A stretch of 64,000 nt of DNA from Cephalotrichum gorgonifer. Lineage: Eukaryota > Ascomycota > Sordariomycetes > Microascales > Microascaceae. The position numbers were made by a program, and so were the translations under genes. The first letter of the stretch is position 1, and the number at the start of each line of letters is the position of its first letter. A model generated the notes under the pieces. The model made no database searches. It saw only the letters and a program-made list of their open reading frames with translations, and was not told the DNA's origin. The stretch is from positions 496,001-560,000 of the forward strand of contig ONZQ02000010.1 in NCBI GenBank assembly GCA_900312665.1, in the 5' to 3' direction. This document shows, one piece after another, positions 10,645-22,405 of the stretch.

Positions 10645-12907
10645 CTACGAAACCCCTCCACCTGAATGTATCTCGTCGCGCAAACAAACCTTCAACAGGC
10701 ATCCACCACTGGAGAGGTAAAAGTCTGATCCCTGACATCTGTCTAGGGGAAGAGAAATTTCCTGATTCAGGGCATCGATATCCACGACGGGACGTCCTTC
10801 CTCCCGGATACAGCTAGCTTCCTCCAAGGTGAGCCAGGCCGATTCGCAGGTCAAGTGCTTAGAACTCCCACCGGACTGTAATGCCGAAATACTGAACCCA
10901 CTACCGTTGACAAGCAGGTCAAAAGCTGGTGTGGTCAACAAAAGAGAAGTACGGGGGGAAGCGAGGATATCATTTGACACTGGTATTCCCTGGCGGAGGA
11001 TGTGCTCATGGCAGATGATCTCGGTCGAGGAAGTCATAGATGGGAGATCTGGCGATTTAACTTTTGCAGATGTTCCTCTTGCCTCGGGGCACATGGAAGG
11101 TCCAGCCGAAGTCCTTGAACCTTCTGTGGTGGGCTTCCCCACAGGTATTTCACACGGTGTCCCTCTAGCGTCCGCACTAGCACTTTCCAGAGCTACAGCC
11201 TCCTCCACCGGGGAAGGTACGTCTTGACCAGTGACAAGTACAGGCATGTTGGTACCTAATCGGTCCTTCTCTGAGCTGGTCGATGATAAGTCCCCCAGAG
11301 TGGTAGAAGACATAATTAGAGTATGGGTGGCGCTTTCGTTGGGATAGGGATGCCGAATATTGTCTCCTCTTCGGCGTATTTCTTCCAGATATTTTCGAGA
11401 GAAGTTCTCCAGTGCACGGTTGAACCGTTGAGCCAACTGGTCATCAGCCAATTGTGGAAGAAGCCACGCGGGATACAGCCTCCCGTGACAATACGGGGTG
11501 TGCACTTTGCCATGCGTCTTGATGAGTAGGTTGCAGAGAAAGCATGCCTTTTTACTCGAAGAGATGACACGCGGCCTCGGGCCATCCACGTCGACGTAGC
11601 AGTATACCAGGAGCTGGACCTCAGCATGAATAGCAGAGTTCTCCTGAGCCGACTTGGCTATGATGCTGAAGCGACATCTCGCAGCTTGTTGTGGGATGCC
11701 CAACCAATGACAAACATTGGTCAAGCTATTCTTATTGCCATGTATTCGTTTGAGTACTGAGTCCAAAGTCGGGTTGAAGACACCAGCCGGGGTCCTTTCG
11801 AACGCAGACGGAGGTAGGTCCACCTCAATAACGTGTATCTTTCGGGCGATTGGGAAGTTCTTTGCCGTGCGGTACAAGTACCTAGCTGCTTCTCGGTATT
11901 TTGCAATCTTTCTAGCCTGACGCGTAATCATGTCCGTTCGACTCGAATCCAGTATCTGAGGGGGAATGGACGAGATGAGTTTTTCCCAGTTATCGATACG
12001 AGTCCATTCGTAAATGGCGTCCACCAAGAACATCAGGCGATACGAGACTTGATGCCCTGACCATTCTTTTATGGCTCCAATCACCGCCCTCGTCCTTATA
12101 ATGAAGTCGGAAGAGGCCGAATCGAGGTCATGGAGTGGTTGGTGGTGTCTTATATAGTCGATGATGATCTTCAGGGTGTCCTGAATTGGCTTTCTCGGTT
12201 TCTTATGTGGCATTGCCCTCAAGCCAAGTCTTTCAATGATCCTCCTAGAGCACATCGATACAACCGCATCAAAAATTTGTGTTTGGATATTCTGGTCCTC
12301 GCCTTCCCAGTATATAGATTAGGCTGAGAGATCCCTAACGAGAGGCAGGAGAAGTACTGCAGTGTCCCAACTTACCATCACCAGTCCGACTCAGCTGCCG
12401 GAACACCGTCTCAAAACCCGACTTCATTTCCCCGAGAAGCGCCCTCCCATCATTCAGGGTTCTCTTGTTAACTGCAATTAAGAGGGTCATAGACATTGTC
12501 TCCCTGTCTTCCCTGACGCAAACAGCAGGGATGCTTTTAATCTTGGTCCGGATGCATGACAGAAAGGCGCATGCGCCAACGAATCGGCGTTCTCTCTCAA
12601 AGGGTAGAATATAGTCTTTGTGGCGGAGGGGTAGGTCATCGGGCTTGTTCTTGGATGGTTTGGTCGGGACCTCGTTGATCAGCCGTAGAAACGCGATGTT
12701 TTCCGCGCAGGTGATATCAGGGGCGATCATATCTAACTTCGATGGACCAGTCTGGCTATCGAAATGATGGAGCCGAATACAGTAGAGGTGCAACAGATTT
12801 TTCTCTCGAGAAAGAAGGTACAAAGGAAACCGGGTGTGCCTCCGTTTCCGATCTCGGACTTCTGCGCCGTTATTCTCTCTTGATTCGCTGGATATGTTTG
12901 CATGCAT
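10645..12907 (-). CDS. OTT_1508-like fungal deaminase-fold protein
   Basis: Two exons, 12907-12376 and 12302-10645 (intron 12375-12303, gtaagt...ggaag), give 729 residues. The deaminase signature is in exon 2: SAIHAEVQLLVYCY (His about 403, Glu about 405) and, 25 residues later, KKACFLCNLLIKTHGK (Cys about 431 and 434). Together these are the HxE/CxxC zinc site of the nucleic-acid/nucleotide deaminase superfamily. The CFLCN context and the N-terminal helical region are typical of the fungal OTT_1508-like branch (PF14441), which is expanded in Pezizomycotina and has no proven substrate. All four zinc-site residues are intact. Residues after about 510 are Ser/Thr-rich, disordered and poorly conserved. 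The start is uncertain: the first Met in frame is used, but an upstream exon is possible. Confidence 0.8.
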
Positions 12908-13915
12908 GTCCCATCTGGAGGATGCGGGAGGCCCGGCATCACCTCCCAGTTGAGCATAATTCGATTGGAGGCTGCGTTATTTCGGCAGTAGGCGTGTTAA
13001 GAGCACAGCCATTGTTGAACTAGGGCTCTTCGGCTATGAGTAGCTGAGACCTGTATCACCGATCTTCGCTTCAAGGTTTGTAGCACATGACAACGGCAGG
13101 GCCGTCCCCATGTTCCCTCGATCATGATGCGTTAAAACACACAAGACGTATTATCAAGAGGAGGTGCCTGCTTGGCACGAGATGAATATGCAGAGCCCAG
13201 CTGGGCAGCATTTGCTGCCACTGGGTATCACTGGTTCCATGTGGACCAAACCTGCATGCCCTACACCGGCCTGATCATTGGACCAGAGCATGGCCCAATC
13301 TTTCCAGGGTCACATCACCCCCTCCCCTTCTCCCAGGAGAGAGACCACCCACCTTCCTAATCTCCAACATTCGCGAGCGGCTGGGAAGATAGGGCAGTTG
13401 TGCTGAACGGACCTTCCCAATTCACATCCAGACGACTGCCTCCGGCAAACATCTTCACAACATTTTCGTGACCCTCTCTGATCTATAGGTGTAAGAAAGT
13501 ATTCACTGAAGTTATTTTTGACGTTTGCATCGGCCCCCACATTCCTATCCAAGCTTCCACCACGATGTCGTGGTCATTAGTGACCAGGTCTGCAACCCAC
13601 TCCAGCGAGTTACCTCCCTGCTGGGATTCGAAACCGCATCATCGACAGGTAATATTTGACATGCAAGATCCCAGCCACCAGCTCTTGTTATTCTAGAAGA
13701 AATGCGCGTCAGGAGAGAAAAGCGCAACGCGTTCCTATATTTCCGATGAGGTATTACTAACCTGGGCCGGGAGACCAATGTCGATTTGTGGATAGCTATT
13801 AACTTGACCCCAGGCAGCGCGGGCGTAGTGAAAATACCACCTCAAAATGCCTTGTACACGATTTCATGTTACGACTTGTTGAGAATATGAACCTATGATA
13901 ACTATAAACAGACCC
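12908..13915. other. intergenic, no supported gene
   Basis: About 1 kb with no frame of recognisable family. It contains the presumed promoter of the deaminase gene and the 3' flank of the MFS permease gene. Confidence 0.5.
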
Positions 13916-15766
13916 CTATGGCTCGGACACCTCCGCAGAAGCCCTGGCCCTCTCATTCCGCCGACTCCTCCTCTGCATCAGTGGTATGGCGATTCCAGTC
14001 CAGAGAGTCAACGCAATCACCCACGCCAGCGCGCTGGGCCAGCCCTTCGTATCCGCAAACTGGGGTGCCTTACCGCTAGGCATTTGGTACTGCTGGAACG
14101 GTATCGTCACAGCGTATCCAACCGATACCATGAAGCCCAGGATGAACGCCCGCTTCTGCTGATCGCCCCCGCAAGCCTCGTTCGTCCACCCGGCAAGTAG
14201 CGGCGTGAAGCAGCCGTAGCAGCCCGTCAGAATGAAGGCGGCCATGCGCAGGCCATGTGGTACGGTCCAAGCAGACAAGACGGCGAAGCAGAACGTCCAG
14301 AGACTTCCCACGGCAAAGCATACGGGGCCACGCTGCCCGAGCTTATCCGCAATGAATCCGCTTGAGATCATGACGATGAAGTTCACAGCGCCGATGGAGG
14401 TGGGGATGTTGTTGATTTCGGGGATCGTGTACGCGCCGGTTGACTTGAGGTACAGCGAGAAGTACTAAGTAAATGTTAGCAACTAGATCATCGGGTAGGT
14501 TTTTTGGCGGTTATATACGTACTTGCATGACATAGTTACCGCAAGTAAGACTCCAGAAGCAGTAGGCGAGGGTGAAAGCGTATACCTGCCACGACCCGAA
14601 GATTCGCTTGATCACAGACCAGTCCATCTTGCCGACGGGCATGCGGCCTTCCTCCTCGATGCGTTCGCGGGCGCGCTGCCTCTCCCACTCCGTAAGCCAG
14701 AAAGCGGTAGTGGTGTGTGGAGTATCAGGGTAGCACACCTGTGGATGCGCAAAATTATATATCAGCTTCCGAGTGACTTTCTTTTTCCAGCAAAAAAAAG
14801 TGGGGGAAAGTACTTACGATGCCGTAGATAACAACCGGAATACAAAGGATGAAGTCGAAGATGAAGAGCCAGCGCCATGCCGGCATCCCTCCCTTGCCCT
14901 CCATCCCAGTGAACAGAGCGGCCTGCAGATACCCGCTGAACATCTGTCCAAGGACGCCGCTCACAACGAACAAGCCGCTGCGGCGTGCCATCTCGCTCTT
15001 GCGGTACCAGCAGCCGAGGACGTACATAAGACCAGGCCAGGCGGCCGATTCGAAAAGTCCGATGAAGAAACGCATTACGTAGAACTAGTTGCAAGAATCG
15101 TTAGTCTCACACCCCTTGCATAAGCGAAGCATTGAAATCTTCTCTTACTGATGTAGCGCTGTTACACTTGTACAAAAATAGCACGAAGAAAGACCAGATG
15201 AAAAGGCACCCCGGGAGATAGAATCGCGGTCGGACCATGGTCAGGATTAGGTTGGAGAAAGTGCCGCCAACAATAGAGCCATAAGTGGGTGTCAGCCTGA
15301 TACCCCTTGTATAAGCGTCGAAATCTTCTCTTACCGATGAGGAAGTAGGTGTTCATCCAGGATAGTTCATTGCCGGGGCCAAAGTTGAGCTGTTCAGCCA
15401 TGCCAGAGACGTAGGCATTTGATACATTGTTTTGATCAAGCTGGTCCTCTTTGTCAACACTACTGTCCGTAACATAAGTAGCATAACGTCATTTACCTGT
15501 TTAAGGAAGTACGCCAGGCACGAGAAACTAAGAAGGAACCAATCGAGCTTGAAGATGAGTTTCTTCTCTTCTTTCGAGGTGCCAGGCTCGTGCCAATGGA
15601 AGAAGTCTGACAGCGCTATCGCCTTCTTGGGATCGGCGGGAACGTATCCATTTTTGCCACTGCCAGAGTCGCGCGGGGAGGGATCCGCTGTGGCGACCTC
15701 AGAAGTGGGAATCTGCTTCTCTGTCGGGGTGACGGCCTCAGCCTTCAACTCGCCGTTATGAGCCAT
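13916..15766 (-). CDS. MFS permease, allantoate/nicotinate (Dal5/Tna1-like, ACS) family
   Basis: Six exons: 15766-15497, 15440-15335, 15279-15149, 15084-14818, 14738-14523 and 14464-13916, about 512 residues. Recognisable segments: FFHWHEPGTSKEEKKLIFKLD before TM1, LDQNNVSNAYVSGM after TM1, FYVMRFFIGLFESAAWPG (TM4), WRWLFIFDFIL, YPDTPHTTTAFWLTEWER, and NFIVMISSGFIADKLGQRGP in the C-half. This is the anion:cation symporter branch of the MFS, which includes Dal5 (allantoate) and Tna1 (nicotinate). It is a plasma membrane importer by family. Odd point: intron 2 (15334-15280) has a good donor, but at the position that keeps the frame it ends in TG rather than AG. The only upstream AG gives a frame with an immediate stop. 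Introns 2 and 3 are also near copies. Either a non-canonical site is used or the gene is damaged. Confidence 0.8.
15085..15148 (-). repeat. introner-like intron copy (intron 3 of MFS gene)
   Basis: 64-nt intron that shares its first 15 bases (gtaagagaagatttc) exactly with intron 2 at 15334-15280. It also shares a further block gcttat-caaggggt-t-ag-ct-ac with a few substitutions. It retains an actaac branch-site-like motif and a good ctag acceptor. Confidence 0.7.
15280..15334 (-). repeat. introner-like intron copy (intron 2 of MFS gene), acceptor lost
   Basis: Shares sequence with intron 3 over about 40 aligned bases. The frame-preserving end reads ...cccacttatg before GC TCT ATT. A single change could have removed the AG. 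The branch-site-like motif is gctgac. Confidence 0.6.
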
Positions 15767-17272
15767 GGCAGGTGGAGGAATCGACGTCCGGGGGGCGGTA
15801 CGTTGTGGAAGGGTCGCACTGGAAGGATGGTACTTTACGCGCAGTGGATGCGATCTAACTCGAGAATGCGTTTACCTGTGTATATATACAAGGCCCACGG
15901 ATGAAGCTAATGTTTTGGGACGCATCCTTATCGTTGCTTCGAGCACTTGTATGATTACTTGCCGATTAGCTGCGGGTCTTGAGCAGGGTATAGAAAGAGG
16001 GAGACTAATAGTTCAGATGGTGTGCTCAGGAGGGGCAAGCACGACTACGAGCAATCTCTAACCATCACCCCATACGGGCATGTATACTCAGACTCGTAAA
16101 AGATCTTCGGAGGGGGTTACATCCGAGCGAATACTAATCAGGAGGGGGCTGCCATGTGGGTTGGTGGCAGTCATTGCAAACTCGGACCCGAAAGCGCGGA
16201 CTACAGGGATCTAGATCCCTTCTAGTCAAATATCCCTTTCCTTGTTAAGCACGCCATTCTTGGCTGTGGGGCTCGGTAAATAGTCTTCGGCGTTTGGGGA
16301 CTTGGTCGCCGCTCCAGTGCCTGTCTCCACTCGCAGCTGCCGCGGGTGTATTTTATAATATGGACTCAACCGATCGCCGAAGCCGATGACCCCCTTCCAG
16401 GTTGGTACATGTGCAAAAGTCGAGAAATATATCATGTCATAGCATTGGGGCGCCTTCACCATTAGCGCGATGAGGGCTGCACTGAGGATACCGGCAAGGG
16501 CCAAAGGTTGAAGAGTTGGACCGCTAGACTCCGAGCAAATAGCCAGCTCCCGTTTCTACCAGTAGATAGTAATAGCCACACATCTTGCTTGTACTCGTAG
16601 TTCCGCATCAGAGTGCTTGTTTCCAATATTTGACTCAGAACGGCGTTGACGCTAATAGTTAATTAATAATCCTCGTACGAGTTGCAAGTGCCGTCCTCGT
16701 GTTAAAGTGCAAAGGAAAGGATCGTCCCCGCCTACAAGTAAGTAGTTGTCCTCGCATGTAGAGTAAAAGCGCTGGTCTTTAATGACCAATACCAGTACGA
16801 GTACAAGTATCATACATGGATATTGAACTTGTCTTGTCTTGATCCTTTGTCTTGGCGGCGAAAGACAAGGCCGAGTCGGAATACCGGCAAGCGACGTCGG
16901 CGGACCCAGTCCCGAGATGGTCTAGCGTAGCCGAGAGCAGCAACTTCTCCGTACGGCATGGCGACAACCCCACTGCCGTCCCGATACCAAACCCGAAGGT
17001 ATCCAGCTCCTGGGATAGCACGAGTGAATCACTAGGGCGGATGTCGCAATTTGACAGCTATATCGCCCTGGAAAAAAATGCAAGTAATAATAATATGCCA
17101 ACACAGGAAATCGTCCTCTCCATGCCCCTTCCTTGCAATACATGTATTGAGGTGCTGACTACGAGTACTCTCACGCGTCCTCTTGCTTGAACTCGCAGAT
17201 CAGGGCCTGGCTTGTACCGAACGTGAGATTGGAAAGTAATCAAGAATACCAGGGTGTTCGACTTCCCTTCGT
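15767..17272. promoter_or_regulatory. shared divergent region, permease (-) and hydantoinase (+)
   Basis: 1.5 kb between two divergent genes with plausibly linked roles. A 92-codon minus frame at 16226-16504 (ALAGILSAALIALMVK then a hydrophilic end) has no family match or start context and was not called. Near 16670-16800 several GAGTACAAGTA/GTACGAGT-like short repeats occur on both strands. No regulator site could be named. Confidence 0.4.
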
Positions 17273-20200
17273 TTGGCCCAGTCCGCAAAAATGGCCTCCG
17301 CCATCCGACCCGAAGTTGCGGCCGATGTCAACATCTCCATTGACCGGGGTGGCACGTTCTGCGATGTGATCGCCCTGGTCCAGGGCAGGGACCCCGTCAT
17401 ATTCAAATTACTCTCCGAGGACCCCTCAAACTACAAGGATGCACCGATAGAAGCGGTACGTCGCGTCCTCGAGCTGGTAGGGGGGACCCCGATCCCCAAA
17501 GGCGAGAAGCTAGATGGGTCCCGAATCGGTAGGCTACTATACGTCATGAAGCTACATCAGACTTCCTTCAGCTTACACAAATTAGCATCCTGCCGCGTCG
17601 GAACTACGGTTGCCACGAACGCCTTGTTGACCGGAAACGGAGAGAAGTTTGCCTTTGCGACTACTGAGGGTATGTATCTCCTACCAATAGCTGGGCATTT
17701 TCTTTGGCTAACACTGGGCAATAGGCTTCCGAGATGTTTGCGTCATTGGCGATTCCTCTAGGCCGAAGCTTTTTGACCTTAACGTTCGCCTTCCCGAGGC
17801 GCTTCACTCGACCGTAATTGAGATCGATGAGCGCATCACTATAGATGACTATGACCTCAATCCTACCCCTATCATCATGGACTCCGCTAGTCTGGCGGAT
17901 CCAGACCTAGTCCGCACCGAGAGCGGCGAGGTAATCCGTATCCTGAAGCGGCCTGATTCTTCCAAAGTGCGCGAGCAGCTGCAGGAACTTCAGTCTCACG
18001 GCTACACGTCACTCGCTGTGTCTTTCATGCATGGGTATCTATACCCGTCGCATGAGAACCTGGTAGCAGAGATAGCCCGCGAGGTCGGTTTTGAGTACGT
18101 CACCACATCCTCGGAGACCAGCCCCTCCATCAAATTCCTCAACCGGAGCAACTCCACATGCTCAGAAGCGTATCTTTACCCTGTCGTCAAGCGGTACGTG
18201 GACGGCTTTGAGGGAGGTTTCAAGGTACTCCCGAAGCGAATTGAGTTCATGGGCTCAGACAGTGGCCTCAAGACCGCTCGGAAGTTCCGCGGGAATGAAG
18301 CTCTGGTCAGTGGACCGGCGGGCGGCGTTGTCGGCATCGCAAGGTCCTGCTTTGATGCCGACGATGGTACTCCCCTCATTGGCTTTGACATGGGAGGGAC
18401 CAGCACCGACGTCTCGAGGTTTGACGGGAAGTTCGACTACCTGACAGAGACGAACATCGCTGGAAGGACTATCTCGGTGCCGATGCTCAACATTTCAACA
18501 GTCGCAGCTGGGGGAGGCTCGATCCTGTTCGCCCGAAACGGGCTGCTTGTCGCTGGTCCCGAATCCGCCGGCGCCCACCCTGGCCCCGCTTGCTACCGGA
18601 AGGGCGGCCCCCTAACTGTCACGGATGCCAATCTCTTCCTCGGCCGCCTGGTCGTCTCGGCATTCCCAAACATCTTCGGCGTGGATGCCAATCAGCCTCT
18701 GGACACGGAGGTCGTGGCTAAGAAGTTCCATGAGATTACCGCCGAATTCAACGCCCAGACCTCACAACAGCTTACGCCGGAAGAAGTTGCCTATGGCTTC
18801 CTTGACATCGCCAACGAGACGATGAGCAGGCCCATTCGCAACACCACCGAGGCTCGCGGGTTCGCACCGGAGAAGCACAATCTCGTGAGCTTCGGGGGTG
18901 CCGGCGGTCAGCATGCTTGTCCGATCGCTAGCAAGCTCGGCATCAGCCGCGTCCTGATCCACAAGTGGTCTTCCTTGCTGTCGGCCTATGGCATATCTCA
19001 TGCCGACCTTCAGAAGGAGACTGTGGTTCCCTTTGCGGCAAAGCTCACAAAGGACGCGATTGTAGAGGTCGAGGAACGCATGGCCTCCCTGAGAAGCAGC
19101 GTAGGGGATGAGTTATATTCGCAGGGTGCCTTGCCGGAATCGGTTCAGTTTGACGAGTTGCTTGTGCTCAAATACTTCGGCACCGACACCAGCCTTACCA
19201 TCTCAAAGCCGGGAGATGGAGACTATGCCGCCGCATTCGAGAGCGAGCATCTCCGGGAGTTTGCCTTCTCCATGAGCCGCCCTGTCGTCATTGAAGCTGT
19301 CAAGGTCCGTGGGACGGGAAATACTGGGGCACGAGAGGAGGAAGTCCCGGCGTTGAAGGAGAAGGCCGCCACGAAAGAATTCCAGCCACAGACGCCAAAG
19401 GCGATGCAGAAGGTGTTTATGGCTGGCTCATGGCAGGATGCCGGAGTGTACAGACTGGAGGAGATTTCTCCGGCGAGCGTGATCGATAGCCCGGCTATGA
19501 TTATCGACAACACGCAAACAATTCTTGTTGAGACTGAGTTCAGGGCATATATCCTATCAAACCATGTCCTCCTAGAAAGGAAGGCGGAGAAAACAACACT
19601 GCGGACGATACCCACCGACTCTGCATCTGCTTTACCACCATCGCCCTCTCTCAACCCCATCCAACTTTCAGTCTTTGCACATCGCTTTATGTCCATTGCG
19701 GATCAAATGGGAAACACGTTGCAGAGAACATCCATCTCACCCAGTATAAAGGAACGTCTAGACTTCTCCTGCGCCGTTTTCTCGTCCGAGGGCAAGCTGG
19801 TCGCCAACGCCCCCCACATCCCTATCCACCTGGGGTCAATGCAGTTTGCTATCCAAGCTCAGCATAGGCACTGGGCAGGCAAGCTACAAGATGGAGACGT
19901 TCTCATGACGAACCATCCTCAATGGGGTGGCACCCATCTTCCGGACCTCACAGTTGTCACGCCCGTCTTCATCGACGGCGAGATTGCGTTCTACGTTGCT
20001 TCTCGGGGCCACCACGCGGATATTGGTGGTAAGGGAATCACCAGCATGATGCCTGAGTCCAGGGCGTTATGGGAGGAAGGCGTCTGCGTCAAGACGATGA
20101 AGATTGTCAGCGGAGGCAATTTCCTCGAAGATGACATTAAAGCAGAGTTCGAGAAAGCTGGGTCGTACCCCGGATGCAGTGTCTCACGCCGCCTCGCGGA

Positions 20201-21359
20201 CAACATTTCGGACATCAAGGCGCAGACCTCGGCAAACCAGCGAGGCACTACCTTGCTGCGGAAGTTATGTGAGGAGTACTCCGTCTCTGAAGTCCATCGC
20301 TACATGGATGGGATACAGGATAACGCTGAAACAGCGGTCCGGGAAGTCTTCAAGGAGATTGCAAAAACGCACCCGGAACCTCTGCGGGCAACGGATTACT
20401 TCGACGATGGCACCCCTATCGTCGTGACGATCACGATCAACCCCGAGACCGGCAGCGCCGTGTACGACTTTACGGGTACCGGACCTCAGGTTTGGGGGAA
20501 CTACAACTGCCCCATCTCCATCACCCACTCGGCTATCATCTACACTGTCCGCTGCCTTGTAAACACGGAAATCCCCTTGAATCAAGGTTGTCTCTCGCCC
20601 ATCGAAATCCGGGTGCCGGCGGGGTCTATACTGAACCCCAGTCCGGCCGTTGCTATTTGCGGGTCTACCCTAGCCAGTCAGAGGGTCGTTGACACGATTC
20701 TGCGGGCCTTTGGGGGTCATGGTGCGAGTCAGGGGTGTGCCAGCAGTTTTGGCTGGGGCATGGGGGGCAAGGATGCTGAGGGCAAGATCCTGCCTGGTTG
20801 GAACTACGGAGAGTCCCTCGGAGGAGGGTCGGGTGCTGGTTACGGGTTCCACGGTGCTGACGCAGTCTGCGTAAGTATATCTCTAAATAACAGAGAGTAT
20901 TTAAGAGAACTCACCTGCTAACATTTTCAATAGGTTCACTCCACCAACACTCGAAGTACCGACCCGGAAGTTGTCGAGAAGCTTACGGCCGTCCTGGTGC
21001 GAAGGAACGAGATCCGGCATGGGAGCGGTGGTAAGGGGTTGTGGAACGGCGGGAACGGACTCCGGCGCGAGATTGAGGCCCGGATCCCGCTGAAATTCAG
21101 CATATTGAGTGACCGGCGGGTTTATCGGCCTTATGGGGTTAACCAAGGTGGTCCCGGCGAGAAGGGCGTCAACCTTGCGTACAAATTCAATGAGGACCAT
21201 GTGCTGGAGGAGGTCAACTTGGGCGGCAAGGCGGTAACCTATCTCGAACCCGGCGAGTATATCCAGATCAACACGCCTGGAGGTGGTGCGTATGGCGCCG
21301 CTAAGGTCGATCGGCATAACGAGCCTGAGCCTGACGAATTCCATCGAGCTTTCGTCTAG
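17273..21359 (+). CDS. fused hydantoinase A/B enzyme, 5-oxoprolinase type
   Basis: Four exons: 17273-17528, 17586-17669, 17725-20870 and 20934-21359, about 1303 residues (1297 from the second Met at 17291). This is the length of eukaryotic 5-oxoprolinases. The HydA half shows the ATP-binding start NISIDRGGTFCDVIAL, CRVGTTVATNALL, LVSGPAGGVVG, LIGFDMGGTSTDVSRFDG and AAGGGSI...GPESAGAHPGPACY. The HydB half begins near LNPIQLSVFAHRFMSIADQMGNTLQRTSISPSIKERLDFSCAVF, contains MTNHPQWGGTHLPDLTV and GHHADIGG, and ends NTPGGGAYG. The family hydrolyses 5-oxoproline or hydantoins using ATP, in the cytosol. The first intron is 57 nt and in frame, so unspliced readthrough would insert 19 residues; splicing restores the conserved RIASCRVGTTVATN. 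Substrate (5-oxoproline or a hydantoin) cannot be told from sequence by eye. Confidence 0.85.
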
Positions 21360-22320
21360 GCCACGTCTTTTACTTTTGGGATTGAAATCAAGCAAAGAGT
21401 TCTACCATACGAGGGGTTCGTGTAATAATAATGGGATTAGAGAGCAACTATTTGACAAGATTTCAACCATGCTGCACATCTGACTGCCTTCTGGGAGAGT
21501 TAACTGTAACCCTGGTCTTGCGTCTTATCGGCAAATAAACCAGACCATGTGTGGGTGCTCGGGATTTATGAGTACCTCTGCTGGCCTCTGGGAAAGGATG
21601 GAGAAGGTAGAAGAAAAAATGCAATGGGGGAAGATGCAGAGGCGAAAGGATAAGTCACTATTCGCCCCCATCTCCTGGCAATCCGTGCTCGCTACGTTTC
21701 GGCAGTTTGGCCTAAATTCCTCGACCTAGTCAATAATCATCTGTTGACGGTCCATACATCCAGTAAATCTCATGGCATATCACCGCCTGATGGGTCAGGG
21801 TATCCAATTTGCCTCCTTCTGATGGAACCTTCTCTAGCCGAAACAGGTCGAGACGAAGAGAAAAAAAAAGGGGGGCGGGGGCAGGGGCAGCCTGATCCAT
21901 TGTGCCTGTACACCTCCAGGATCAATTTGCCACCCGCCTCTCAAATAGTTGTCAAATCAGTTCGGATTGTGTCTAAAAAGGTAGCGTCGAAGACTTTTGT
22001 GCTCTGGACCTAAACGTAGAGGGCGTATCTATCGGGTCAACCACAAAAGCTCAACAACAGCGAGTTCAGAGTGATTCCTCACCTCAACCCACCCTCCCCC
22101 CCAACAAGGCATATGGGGTATTGGCAACTCAAACTCAGGGCACGTCAAGGTTTTGCCAACCACCATGGATTCACCTTACCCTCGACGTGGGGCGGTGGTA
22201 CGTGACCAAGGCTCGGAGTCCCCGAAGCCAAATATGGGCTCAGTGGGCCTGACCTCTTTCCTTCAGGATAAGCCGGGGCAACAGAGACCCTTGGCCAGTT
22301 GGTTGAAATGACAATTGTAA

Positions 22321-22405
22321 AACCCCCCAAAAAAAAGAAAAAGAAAAAGAAAACAAATGAAAAACAAAAAAGAAAACGAAAGAAATAAGGAGAGGAAAAT
22401 AAAGG
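22321..22405 (+). repeat. A/G low-complexity tract
   Basis: About 85 bases, almost purely A with scattered G. On the opposite strand it reads as poly-Phe/Ser frames, which are not genes. Confidence 0.8.

Noticed and set aside
16226..16504. 92-codon minus frame with one hydrophobic helix between the permease and hydantoinase
   Set aside because: No family likeness, weak start context, no splice partners; treated as chance.
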